From Microbacterium psychrotolerans (GTDB lineage: Bacteria > Actinomycetota > Actinomycetes > Actinomycetales > Microbacteriaceae): a DNA stretch of 64,000 nucleotides. Under the pieces are notes generated by a model that made no database searches, was not told the origin of the DNA, and saw only the letters and a list, made by a program, of their open reading frames with translations. Positions 34,567 to 42,154 of the stretch are shown piece by piece. Position 1 is the first letter of the stretch; each line of letters begins with the position of its first letter. The position numbers were made by a program, and so were the translations under genes. Where the stretch lies: NCBI RefSeq assembly GCF_031085295.1, contig NZ_JAVFWO010000001.1:582400-646399 (forward strand), given 5' to 3'.

Positions 34567-34572
34567 TACCGT
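34567..34572 (+). promoter_or_regulatory. -10 box of a probably leaderless promoter
   Basis: TACCGT ends 7 nt before the ATG of the second monooxygenase pair and no ribosome site is seen in between. The 197-bp divergent gap shared with the ABC permease gene shows no clear operator beyond a loose GTGACG-N13-CGTCAC. Confidence 0.45.
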
Positions 34573-34579
34573 GGCTCGC

Positions 34580-35641
34580 ATGTCCGACACCCCGTTCGCC
34601 GTCGCCCTCGAGCTGGACGCCGACGGCGCCCACCCCACGGCATCCGCCTCCCCTGCCGGCGCGCTCTCGCCGCGCCGTCTCGCCGCGCGCGTCGCGAGCG
34701 CCGAACGCCTCGGGTTCACCGCCGCCACCTTCGACGATTCGCCGTTGCCGGTCGGCGAAGTCCCACGATGGGATGCCGTGCAGCGGGCTGCATACGCCGC
34801 GCCGCTGACGACGGCGCTCGGCCTCGTGCCGGTCGCGCACGTGGCGTACAGCGAGCCGTTCCACGTCGCGACCCAGCTCGCCAGCCTCGACTGGGCGTCG
34901 AACGGCCGCGGCGGCTGGATCGTCGCGGCATCCGCAACCCAGCGCGAGGCAGCCGCGTACGGTCGCACGGCGCTGTCGGATGAGGAGCTGCGCCGCGAGC
35001 GCGACGACGTCATCGAGGTGGCACGCCGGCTGTGGGACTCGTGGGAGGACGACGCGGTGATCCTCGATGCCGCCACCGGCCGCTACCTCGACGCCGACAG
35101 GCTGCACTACGTCGACTTCGAGGGCGAGAGCTTCTCCGTGAAGGGTCCGCTCATCACACCGCGCCCGCCGCAGGGCCAGCTCGTCGTGGTGGCGCCCGCA
35201 GGGACCGCGGGCATCGACGTCGCGCTCGTCGAGGGCGCTGACACCGCGGAGATCACGGATGCTGCCGCCCGAGCGAGAGCGGCCGGCGCGACGCGCGTCT
35301 GGGCCGAGGTGGAGGTCGTGCTCGATGCCCGGGGCGTCACCGCCGAGCGGCGACTTGCCACGCTCGGGCCGTGGCCGTCGCGCTCGCGCCTGCGTCACGC
35401 CGGCGACACCTCCGGGCTCGTCGCCCTCCTCACCGACCTGTCGGCGGCCGTCGACGGCGTGCGGCTGCACGTCGCAGAGCTCGACGTCGACCTCGAAGAG
35501 GCAGGCCGCGCCGTGCTGCCCGCCCTGCGATCGCGGATCGGCTTCCGTTCCCCGCGCCCGGGCGAGACCCTGCGCGACACGCTCGGCCTCGCCCGCCCCG
35601 CCAACCGCTACGCCGCATCCGCTGTGAAGGAGTTCGCATGA
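34580..35641 (+). CDS. LLM-class flavin-dependent monooxygenase (island 2, first)
   Basis: A 353-residue luciferase-like protein, a paralogue of the enzyme at 15078. Shared segments are Y-A-A-P-L-T, G-L-V-P, E-P-F-H-V-A-T, R-L-W-D-S-W-E-D-D-A-V-I, D-A-A-T-G-R and F-E-G-E-S-F-S-V-K-G. It lacks about 55 residues present in the island 1 copy. The ATG (M-S-D-T-P-F) has a -10 box 7 nt upstream and is probably leaderless. It is coupled by ATGA to the next monooxygenase. The gene pair order (short LLM then NtaA type) is the same as in island 1. Confidence 0.88.
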   Translation: MSDTPFAVALELDADGAHPTASASPAGALSPRRLAARVASAERLGFTAATFDDSPLPVGEVPRWDAVQRAAYAAPLTTALGLVPVAHVAYSEPFHVATQLASLDWASNGRGGWIVAASATQREAAAYGRTALSDEELRRERDDVIEVARRLWDSWEDDAVILDAATGRYLDADRLHYVDFEGESFSVKGPLITPRPPQGQLVVVAPAGTAGIDVALVEGADTAEITDAAARARAAGATRVWAEVEVVLDARGVTAERRLATLGPWPSRSRLRHAGDTSGLVALLTDLSAAVDGVRLHVAELDVDLEEAGRAVLPALRSRIGFRSPRPGETLRDTLGLARPANRYAASAVKEFA

Positions 35642-36951
35642 CCACGTCCCGACGCATCCAGTTCGGAGTGTTCTTCCAGGGCGTCAACTTCGGCACCATC
35701 TGGTCGAGCGACCGGAGCGGATCGCAGTACGACTTCGAGTCGTTCCGCCGCATCGCGCAGACCGCCGAGCGCGGGCTCTTCTCGGCGTTCTTCCTCGGGG
35801 AGGGGCTGCGGCTGCGCGAGCACTTCGGCCGCATCCACGACCTCGACATCGCCGGGCGCCCCGACGCGCAGACCCAGCTCGCCGCGCTGGCCGCGGTCAC
35901 CGAGCGCATCGGCCTCGTCGCGACGCAGAACACGACCTACAACGACCCGTACGACCTCGCCCGGCGCCTGAACTCGCTGGACCTGATCAGCGAGGGCCGT
36001 GCCGGCTGGAACATCGTCACGACCGACAACGCGTGGACGGGGGCGAACTTCCGCCGCGGCGGCTACCTCGACCACGCCGACCGGTACCGGCGCGCGGCAC
36101 AGTTCGTCGACGCCGCCCAGCGGCTGTGGGATGCCGGAGCCCACGGCGTCGGAACCCCGGTCGAGGTCGACCGCGACCTGGTGTCGTTCGCCGGCCCCGC
36201 ACCGCTGCCGCCGAGCCCACAGGGTCGGCCGGTCCTGTTCCAGGCCGGTGACTCCGACGAGGGACGCGAGTTCGCCGCGGCGAGCGCGGACGTCATCTTC
36301 TCGGGCCACCCCGGACTCGACGAGGCGATCTCCTTCGCGGCAGACCTGCGTCGGCGCCTTCCCCGGCACGGGCGAGGCGAGGACGAGCTCAAGTTCTTCC
36401 CGGGCGCGCAGTTCATCCTCGCGCCGACCGACGCCGAGGCACGCGAGAAGGCCGAGTGGGTCACTCGCGCGCAGGTATCGCCGCAATCGGCGATCCGCTT
36501 CCTCGAGCCGATCTGGGGCCGGGATCTGTCGGACTTCGACGCCGACGGCCCGCTCCCCGACATCGACCCGGTCGTCGACGAGGTCGACGGCGCCCGCGGC
36601 TCGCTCTTCCAAGGGCGCCGCACGCTCGAGACGGCGAGGGAGTGGCGCGAGAGCGCGGCCGCCGACGGCCTGTCGATCCGCGAGTTCGTCATCAAGCGGT
36701 CGTCGCTGCGCACCTTCGTGGGCGGCTACTCGACGATCGCCGACCGCGTCGTGCAGTACGTCGACGCCCACGCCGTCGACGGGTTCAACGTCTCGCCGTA
36801 TCTGGTGCCGGAGGGCCTCGACGACATCGTCGACGGGCTCATCCCGGAGCTTCAGGAGCGCGGCGTCTACCCCACCGAGTACCCCGGCACGACGCTGCGC
36901 GAGAACCTCGGCCTGCCCGACGTCGGCGAGCGTGCCGAGCTCGCGGCCTGA
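35638..36951 (+). CDS. NtaA/SnaA/DszA-family FMN-dependent monooxygenase (island 2, second)
   Basis: A 437-residue enzyme of the nitrilotriacetate/dibenzothiophene-sulfone monooxygenase family. It carries F-F-Q-G-V-N-F-G-T-I-W, T-A-E-R-G-L-F-S-A-F-F-L, E-G-L-R-L-R-E-H-F-G-R-I-H, N-T-T-Y-N-D-P-Y-D-L-A-R-R and N-F-R-R-G-G-Y-L-D-H-A-D-R-Y. It is a paralogue of the enzyme at 16307. It should need FMNH2 from a reductase not encoded nearby. The last codons are followed by a strong hairpin. Confidence 0.9.
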   Translation: MTTSRRIQFGVFFQGVNFGTIWSSDRSGSQYDFESFRRIAQTAERGLFSAFFLGEGLRLREHFGRIHDLDIAGRPDAQTQLAALAAVTERIGLVATQNTTYNDPYDLARRLNSLDLISEGRAGWNIVTTDNAWTGANFRRGGYLDHADRYRRAAQFVDAAQRLWDAGAHGVGTPVEVDRDLVSFAGPAPLPPSPQGRPVLFQAGDSDEGREFAAASADVIFSGHPGLDEAISFAADLRRRLPRHGRGEDELKFFPGAQFILAPTDAEAREKAEWVTRAQVSPQSAIRFLEPIWGRDLSDFDADGPLPDIDPVVDEVDGARGSLFQGRRTLETAREWRESAAADGLSIREFVIKRSSLRTFVGGYSTIADRVVQYVDAHAVDGFNVSPYLVPEGLDDIVDGLIPELQERGVYPTEYPGTTLRENLGLPDVGERAELAA

Positions 36952-36984
36952 GGGGCTGCGCTCGCGGCCAGACGGGCTGCGGGT

Positions 36985-37010
36985 AGGCCCGGCGCTCGCC
37001 CGCCGGGCCT
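36985..37010. terminator. Bidirectional hairpin terminator
   Basis: AGGCCCGGCG (36985-36994) and CGCCGGGCCT (37001-37010) form a perfect 10-bp stem with a 6-nt loop between the converging ends of the monooxygenase and DUF1269-like genes. Confidence 0.7.
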
Positions 37011-37023
37011 CGGCGAGAACCGG

Positions 37024-37551
37024 CTAGGAGTTGATCTGCTCGACGACGTCGTCGGCCGACTCGTCGATCGCCTTGCGCAGCTTGTCGTAATCGTCGGAGT
37101 CGATCGCCTTGCTGATGCGCTTGTCGGCCCTGGTCAGGGCCTTCTCGACGTTGTCGGCCCACCTGTCGTCGACGACCGCGACGACGGCGGAGGTCCCGGG
37201 TGTGAGGTACTCGTCGACGTCGACGCCGAACTGCTTCTCCTCGCGGTTCTTCTTGATCTTTCCGAGGATCGCGCCGATGCCGGCGCCGACCGCGGTGGCC
37301 GCCAACAGCGGCGGCGCGAACAGGCCGACGACCACTCCGGCGCCCGCGCCCCAGGCCGCACCGTGCCCGACCGACTTGTCCCCGTGCTCTTTCACCTGGA
37401 CCTTGCCGTCCTTGTCGCGGACGAGCACCACGGCGCCGACGATCTCGTAGCCGCCGGCGTCCTGGCCGCTTCGGAGGGCTTCGTAGTCGTCCGACGCGGA
37501 GGCCGTGTCGTCGTACGAGCCGACTACCAGTGCGAGGTTCTGCGTACCCAT
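37024..37551 (-). CDS. DUF1269-like membrane-associated protein
   Basis: A 175-residue protein with an N-terminal alpha/beta part (L-A-L-V-V-G-S-Y-D-D, Y-E-I-V-G-A-V-V-L-V-R-D-K-D-G-K-V), a Gly/Ala-rich hydrophobic hairpin at about residues 62-95 and a charged helical C-terminus. This layout matches DUF1269-type proteins of unknown function. The ATG follows AAGGAGAG. It is a single-gene unit. Confidence 0.78.
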   Translation of the reverse strand: MGTQNLALVVGSYDDTASASDDYEALRSGQDAGGYEIVGAVVLVRDKDGKVQVKEHGDKSVGHGAAWGAGAGVVVGLFAPPLLAATAVGAGIGAILGKIKKNREEKQFGVDVDEYLTPGTSAVVAVVDDRWADNVEKALTRADKRISKAIDSDDYDKLRKAIDESADDVVEQINS

Positions 37552-37767
37552 CGATCTCTCCTTCGGTTGATCTCCGAAAGCGACCGGCCGGTCACTCCGG
37601 ACTCTGGGTCATCAGGGTGCTGTGATCCTATTGCGGTGCCTGATGCACTGGCGAGGCCCTGAACGGTGAACTCTCGGATTCTTCTGCGTTGCGGATCCGG
37701 GCTGCACCCACGGACGTCGGGGCGCAGACAGGGCGGCGGCCGTTGCGCGGGAAAGCCGGACGGCGGG

Positions 37768-39012
37768 TCACCACACGAGCTGGTCGCGACGGCGGGTGAG
37801 GTAGGCCCGCTCGGCGGGGTTGCGGGAGAGTTCGACGGCTCGGTCGTACGCGGTCCGCGATTCGCCGCTCCGCCCGACCCGCCGCAGGAGGTCGGCGCGC
37901 GCAGCGTGGTAGGCGTGATACCCGTCGAGGGCCTCGCCGAGTCGGTCGATCTCGGCGAGCGCCACGTCGGGACCGTCCAGTTCGGCGACCGCGATCGCGC
38001 GGTTGAGTCGCACGATCGGGGAGTCATCGATGCGCATCAGGCGGTCGTAGAGTGCGACGATCTGGGACCAGTCGGTATCGCGTGCGGACGGGGCGTCCGT
38101 GTGCACCGCATTGATCGCGGCCAGCAGCTGATACCGCCCCGGTGGATCGGCGCCGGCGGCGACCGCCGCGATCCGTTCGCGGACGAGGTCGTGACCCTCG
38201 ATGATGAGGGCCCGATCCCACGCGCCGCGGTCTTGCTCGTCCAACGTCACCAGCTCACCGGCGCGGGACACCCGGGCGGTGCGCCGCGCGTCAGTGAGGA
38301 GCATCAGCGCGAGGAGTCCCGTCACCTCCCCCTCATCAGGAAGGAGGGTGCGCAGCAGGCGGCCCAGGCGGATCGCCTCGTCTGTCAGGTCGGCGCGCAG
38401 CGGGTCATCCCCGGCGGTGGCGAGATAGCCCTCGTTGAAGATGAGGTAGATCACCGCGAGCACACCGGCGAGCCGTTCCCGGATGTCGCCTGCCGACGGC
38501 ATCCGATAGGGAATGCGCGCTGTCTTGATCTTCGCCTTCGCGCGGGTGATCCGTCGCGCCATCGTGGTCTCCGGTACCAGGAATGCGTGGGCGATCTCTG
38601 CGACGGTGAGTCCGCCGAGCAGGCGCAACGTCAGCGCGACGCGCGCCTCCATGGCAAGAGCAGGATGACAGCAGGTGAAGACCAGACGGAGCCGGTCATC
38701 CTCGACCGGCCCGATCGGCTCGTGCGGGGTGTCGTCGGACAGCATCTGTGCCGCCTGATGTTTGTCGTCGCGACGGGATTCCCGACGCAGCCGGTCGATC
38801 GCCTTGCGCGTCGCGGTGGTGGTGAGCCACGCGCCGGGGTTGGGCGGTACGCCGTCGCGCGGCCACCGCTCCACCGCGGCGACGAATGCCTCGGCGGCTG
38901 CGTCCTCGGCGAGATCCAGATCGCCGAAGCGACGTGCGAGACCGGCCACCACCCGCGCCCACTCCTCGTGGTGGGCACGGGCGATGGCCTGCACGACCGG
39001 GGGTCCGGTCAC
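37768..39012 (-). CDS. RNA polymerase ECF sigma factor, ECF42 type (DUF6596)
   Basis: A 414-residue sigma factor. The sigma-2 region reads D-L-A-E-D-A-A-A-E-A-F-V-A-A-V-E-R-W-P, followed by N-P-G-A-W-L-T-T-T-A-T-R-K-A-I-D; sigma-4 includes L-L-G-G-L-T-V-A-E-I-A-H-A-F-L-V-P-E-T-T-M-A-R-R-I-T-R-A-K. A long C-terminal helical extension (about 200 residues, TPR-like, DUF6596) replaces an anti-sigma factor as regulator, as in ECF42. The GTG overlaps the stop of a 39-codon ORF that in turn overlaps the DGPF gene, so the three are coupled. Confidence 0.92.
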   Translation of the reverse strand: MTGPPVVQAIARAHHEEWARVVAGLARRFGDLDLAEDAAAEAFVAAVERWPRDGVPPNPGAWLTTTATRKAIDRLRRESRRDDKHQAAQMLSDDTPHEPIGPVEDDRLRLVFTCCHPALAMEARVALTLRLLGGLTVAEIAHAFLVPETTMARRITRAKAKIKTARIPYRMPSAGDIRERLAGVLAVIYLIFNEGYLATAGDDPLRADLTDEAIRLGRLLRTLLPDEGEVTGLLALMLLTDARRTARVSRAGELVTLDEQDRGAWDRALIIEGHDLVRERIAAVAAGADPPGRYQLLAAINAVHTDAPSARDTDWSQIVALYDRLMRIDDSPIVRLNRAIAVAELDGPDVALAEIDRLGEALDGYHAYHAARADLLRRVGRSGESRTAYDRAVELSRNPAERAYLTRRRDQLVW

Positions 39013-39128
39013 GACTCCCGCAGAGCGTGAGCGGGTGCGGCGAGCCGCGCGGCGCGCGCTGGGACGGCACCGAGCTCGATGTCCTCAGCCGGTGCGAACG
39101 CGGGCTGCGTGCACGCGGTCATCGTCAT
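39009..39128 (-). CDS. 39-residue ORF linking the DGPF protein and the sigma factor
   Basis: This frame starts with ATG overlapping the YciI/DGPF stop (ATGA) and stops with TGA overlapping the sigma GTG (GTGA), so it exactly fills the gap between the two genes. The product begins M-T-M-T-A-C-T-Q and ends in an Ala/Arg-rich helix. It may be a real microprotein or a relay ORF that keeps ribosomes moving between the two genes. No homology recognised. Confidence 0.5.
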   Translation of the reverse strand: MTMTACTQPAFAPAEDIELGAVPARAARLAAPAHALRES

Positions 39129-39511
39129 TCGCCCGCGCGCGATTGCCGTTCGATGATCTCCGAGACGTCCGACGGGAATCGGTGCACCTCCTGCGGCCAA
39201 TCCAATGAGACGGCCAGTCGCCCTGCCCAGTAGCGTGCGGCCTCATCGTCGGGCACGTCCACGACGGTGAATCCGCCGAGATGCTCCTTGCTCTCGACGA
39301 ACGGCCCATCGGTGAAGACCGGCTTCCCGTCCTTGCTCACGACGCTGCAGACCGCGGTCGAGGCATCGATACCCCCATCCGCGTAGAGGAAGACCCCCGC
39401 CTCCTTCATGTCGTCGAGTACGGCTCGCGAGGCCTTGCTCTTCGCTCGCAGTTCGTCGGGGGTGTGCTGGGGCACCCACTCGTCGTTGAATGCGATCAGA
39501 TACTTCGTCAC
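39125..39511 (-). CDS. YCII-related (DGPF-domain) protein
   Basis: A 128-residue ferredoxin-fold protein with the diagnostic T-D-G-P-F-V-E-S-K-E-H-L-G-G-F motif (residues about 67-81) and a C-terminal A-A-R-Y-W-A-G-R-L helix. DGPF proteins are the conserved partners of ECF42 sigma factors. Start GTG has a GAGGAG site. In Streptomyces ECF42 these partners are targets rather than anti-sigma factors; the biochemical role is unknown. Confidence 0.92.
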   Translation of the reverse strand: MTKYLIAFNDEWVPQHTPDELRAKSKASRAVLDDMKEAGVFLYADGGIDASTAVCSVVSKDGKPVFTDGPFVESKEHLGGFTVVDVPDDEAARYWAGRLAVSLDWPQEVHRFPSDVSEIIERQSRAGE

Positions 39512-39622
39512 TGTCGTCTCCTCTCATCGGGACGGGAGCCATGTCGCGGCTCCTCGGTCGCGGCGACCCGCACGGGGTCGCACACCTAATCCACGAACGG
39601 CGACGCTCGGATACGACACTAT

Positions 39623-39643
39623 CCCCGGGGCTTTTTTCCGGGG
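39623..39643. other. Hairpin with T6 loop
   Basis: CCCCGG (39623-39628) and CCGGGG (39638-39643) flank a loop containing six T residues. It sits in the 233-bp gap between the DGPF gene and a membrane-protein gene on the plus strand. Read on the plus strand GC-rich sequence followed by T6 resembles a short terminator, but no upstream gene runs into it from the left. Confidence 0.3.
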
Positions 39644-39744
39644 TTGGTATTCATCGGTCGGGGGCAAGTTTCAGGCGGATACGCGGTGCATGCGGCGTTC
39701 GGATGCCGGGGGCTCCTCCGCGCGCTCGTCAGTAGGCTGACCGG

Positions 39745-40143
39745 GTGAATGCGCCGTCGACGCCGAACTCGCGGACCTCTCGTGGCGCGCGCGAGGGCTT
39801 CTGGATTCTGGCGTCGCTCGGCATCTTGGCGCCGGTCGTCGCGTGGTCCTGGTACGGACTCGCCCAGTTCGAGGCGCAGACCGAGGAGAGCAAGGCACTC
39901 GCCGCCGGCACGACGATGGCCGGCTTCGCGGAGGTCGTGGGCGGGGTTCCGCTGATCGCCGCTCACCTGGTCGGGCTCGCCCTGCTCCTGGTGCTCGGGT
40001 GGAAGGGCTATCGCGAGCGTGGCATCGTGTTCGCCATCGTCGCAGTCGGCGCCGCTTCCGGGATCGGCATCGTCGTCGCGCAGCTTCTCTGGGCCGGTGA
40101 GCTGTTCCAACTCGGGATCGACAACATCACACACGTTCCGTGA
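39745..40143 (+). CDS. Small hypothetical membrane protein
   Basis: A 132-residue protein with three hydrophobic segments (about residues 19-40, 64-84 and 92-115). No family recognised. It starts at GTG, 6 nt after TAGGCT (39733-39738), which fits a leaderless promoter. It ends 71 bp before the HNH nuclease gene. Confidence 0.65.
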   Translation: MNAPSTPNSRTSRGAREGFWILASLGILAPVVAWSWYGLAQFEAQTEESKALAAGTTMAGFAEVVGGVPLIAAHLVGLALLLVLGWKGYRERGIVFAIVAVGAASGIGIVVAQLLWAGELFQLGIDNITHVP

Positions 40144-40185
40144 GTCGCCGTCGGGCGAGCAGCTCGGCGGTGCTTTCCATCCGGA

Positions 40186-40208
40186 ATGTCGTAGGTATGT
40201 TCTAATCT
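40186..40208 (+). promoter_or_regulatory. PafBC-like DNA-damage promoter
   Basis: ATGTCGTAG (40186-40194), then 8 nt, then TAATCT (40203-40208), 6 nt before the ATG of the HNH gene. The actinobacterial RecA-independent damage promoter bound by PafBC has the form TTGTCRGTG-N8-TANNNT; spacing and core TGTCR match exactly, while the flanking bases differ. AGGTATGTTC also occurs twice here (40193 and 40211). Confidence 0.5.
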
Positions 40209-40214
40209 TGAGGT

Positions 40215-41486
40215 ATGTTCATCGACCCCGAGATCCCTCACCAGGTGTTCCCGGATGATATCGATCTGGTCGTCGAGGCAGCCGACATGATGACGATGCT
40301 CGCGGCGCAGCGGCTCGAGCGGATCGATGCGATGCGACGTGAGGCGCTTCGCGACGCGACGCACAACGGCCGGGTTCTGACGGAGGTCGTGGAACGGGGA
40401 GTGCGGCTGGAGCTCGCGGCTGCTCTTCGGATCACCGAGCACGCCGCGGGCGAGCTGCTGAGCTTCTCCGAGGCGGTGGTGCACTCCTACCCGGCGGTGC
40501 TGGTCTCGATGGAGCGGGCGCGGATCACCGAAGTCCACGCGCAGATCCTGGTCGCGGCGATGAATGAACTCGAGCCGGAGTTCCGCGCGCAGGTGCTCGA
40601 GCCGGGCATCGCGCTGGCGGAGTCGGAGGCGGTCGGCACCTTCCGCCGCAAGCTGCGCACGCTGATCGACAAGGTGCGCTCGGCCACCCTCACCGAACGA
40701 TACGAGCGGGCTGTGGCGAGGCGACGGATCGCGGTCGAGCCCGACGATGACGGAATGGGATGGGCCCACGTCTACGCACCCATGGTCGCGATCCACGCCG
40801 CGGTCTCTCGGGTGACTTCGATGGCGAAAGCCATCAAAGCCAGCGATGGAGACACGCGCACCCTCGACGAGATCCGTGCCGACGTCGTCCTCGACCTTCT
40901 CATCGACGGCGCCACCGAGATTCACCCCGACCACGCCCGCGGTGTGCGGGCGACGGTGTTCGTCACCACCCCGGTTCTCGCGCTCCTCCACGATTCCGAC
41001 GCCTCCCGCGCCGCTGCGGGGATCGACCCGCCGGTCGTGGAAGGGATCGGACCGATCCCGCTGCCCGTGGCGCGGGAACTCGCGGGCGGTGCACCCGGGT
41101 GGACGCGAGTGCTCACCCATCCCGAGACCGGCATGGTGCTCTCCGTCGGCCGCGATCAGTACCGGCCGCCACCCGCACTTCAGAAGCTCGTGAAGTGGCG
41201 TGCCGATCGATGCATGGGGCCAGGCTGCGGGATGCCGGCCTCCCGGTGCGACATCGACCACCACGTCGACTGGGCTCTCGGCGGACGCACGGAGCTCACG
41301 AATCTCGGACCGCTGTGCAAAGGCCACCACACGGTCCGACATCACACCGACTGGACGATCGAGCACGTCGCCGACTCGGGCGGCGCGATCCGATGGACAT
41401 CACCCTCCGGCCGCCAATACCTCGTCAAACCAGAGCGCTCTGTCCCCGTGTTCCGCTCCACGGACAGCCGTGACGCGCCGTTCTGA
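40215..41486 (+). CDS. DUF222 / HNH endonuclease domain protein (13E12-like)
   Basis: A 423-residue protein. Residues 30-290 are a helical DUF222 region, and the C-terminus has an HNH motif: C-M-G-P-G-C-G-M-P-A-S-R-C-D-I-D-H-H-V-D-W, then T-E-L-T-N-L-G-P-L-C-K-G-H-H. All metal and catalytic positions (Cys pairs, D-H-H, N, H-H) are present. These actinobacterial 13E12-type proteins occur in many copies and are often DNA-damage induced. Their exact role is unknown. It stands alone without flanking mobile-element genes. Confidence 0.93.
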   Translation: MFIDPEIPHQVFPDDIDLVVEAADMMTMLAAQRLERIDAMRREALRDATHNGRVLTEVVERGVRLELAAALRITEHAAGELLSFSEAVVHSYPAVLVSMERARITEVHAQILVAAMNELEPEFRAQVLEPGIALAESEAVGTFRRKLRTLIDKVRSATLTERYERAVARRRIAVEPDDDGMGWAHVYAPMVAIHAAVSRVTSMAKAIKASDGDTRTLDEIRADVVLDLLIDGATEIHPDHARGVRATVFVTTPVLALLHDSDASRAAAGIDPPVVEGIGPIPLPVARELAGGAPGWTRVLTHPETGMVLSVGRDQYRPPPALQKLVKWRADRCMGPGCGMPASRCDIDHHVDWALGGRTELTNLGPLCKGHHTVRHHTDWTIEHVADSGGAIRWTSPSGRQYLVKPERSVPVFRSTDSRDAPF

Positions 41487-41568
41487 GCGCACCATCGCCG
41501 CGACCGTGCTGACGCGAGCGCGGTCACCTCGTGCTCGCCCGGCGTGACGACCTCCTGCGGCCGGTGCC

Positions 41569-41592
41569 CGACACCGACACCGACACCGACAC
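41569..41592. repeat. Hexanucleotide repeat (CGACAC)x4
   Basis: Four perfect copies of CGACAC lie 38 bp before the chosen start of the NlpC/P60-like gene. If translation began further upstream it would read as Asp-Thr repeats. Copy number could vary by slippage. Confidence 0.7.
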
Positions 41593-41629
41593 CGACGGTG
41601 GGTCCGGCGCGTTCGCTAGCCTGCTGTCG

Positions 41630-42127
41630 ATGATTCTTGATCTGGAGACGTGCGGCGCGAACGCCGTGACCTGGGCGCTCGGGCACGCCGGCTCGACCGA
41701 GTACACGACGCGCTGCCTGGCGTTCGTCGAAGACGCGATCGAGCGCTCGAACGACCTCGAGATGTTCGGCGGCGATGACGCGGCCGAATCGGCTCGGGTC
41801 TACGCAGCATCGGTGAACACCGGTGAGCCGACCGTCTACGCGCTGGTCTTCTACGAGAGCGTGGGCGAGCTGTTCGGCGAGCGGCGCGACTGGGGCCACG
41901 TCGGCCTGAGCCTCGGACACGGTCGAGTCGTGCACGCGTGGGACCGGGTGCGCGTCGACGACTACCGCGACCTCGAAGCGCTGACGCCTGCGCCAGGCTG
42001 GGAGCCCCTGCGCTGGGTCGGCTGGGTGCCACTCGCCCGTGCACTCGAGGGTGCACAGCCGCGCGTGTGGGGCGAGGATGCCGCCACGGCAGCCATCCGG
42101 ATGCAGGCGGAACGCTTCGGCGGCTGA
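41630..42127 (+). CDS. NlpC/P60-like (papain-fold) protein
   Basis: A 165-residue protein. Cys29 (T-T-R-C-L-A-F-V) and His89 in W-G-H-V-G-L-S-L-G-H-G-R-V-V-H-A resemble the catalytic Cys and His of the NlpC/P60 and CHAP group of cell-wall hydrolases, with the same order and spacing. No signal peptide is seen, so action outside the cell is uncertain; the homology is by eye. The ATG lies 7 nt after TAGCCT, consistent with a leaderless mRNA. The frame is open further upstream through a CGACAC repeat, which I did not include. Confidence 0.65.
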   Translation: MILDLETCGANAVTWALGHAGSTEYTTRCLAFVEDAIERSNDLEMFGGDDAAESARVYAASVNTGEPTVYALVFYESVGELFGERRDWGHVGLSLGHGRVVHAWDRVRVDDYRDLEALTPAPGWEPLRWVGWVPLARALEGAQPRVWGEDAATAAIRMQAERFGG

Positions 42128-42154
42128 CGAGCGTCAGGCGAGGCATCCGTCGTT

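Noticed and set aside
40215..41486. HNH gene as evidence of a prophage or homing element.
   Set aside because: No phage or integrase genes surround it; DUF222-HNH genes are common chromosomal genes in actinobacteria.
41531..41629. N-terminal extension of the NlpC/P60-like protein through the Asp-Thr repeat.
   Set aside because: No ribosome site, low-complexity sequence, and a TANNNT box 7 nt before the internal ATG.
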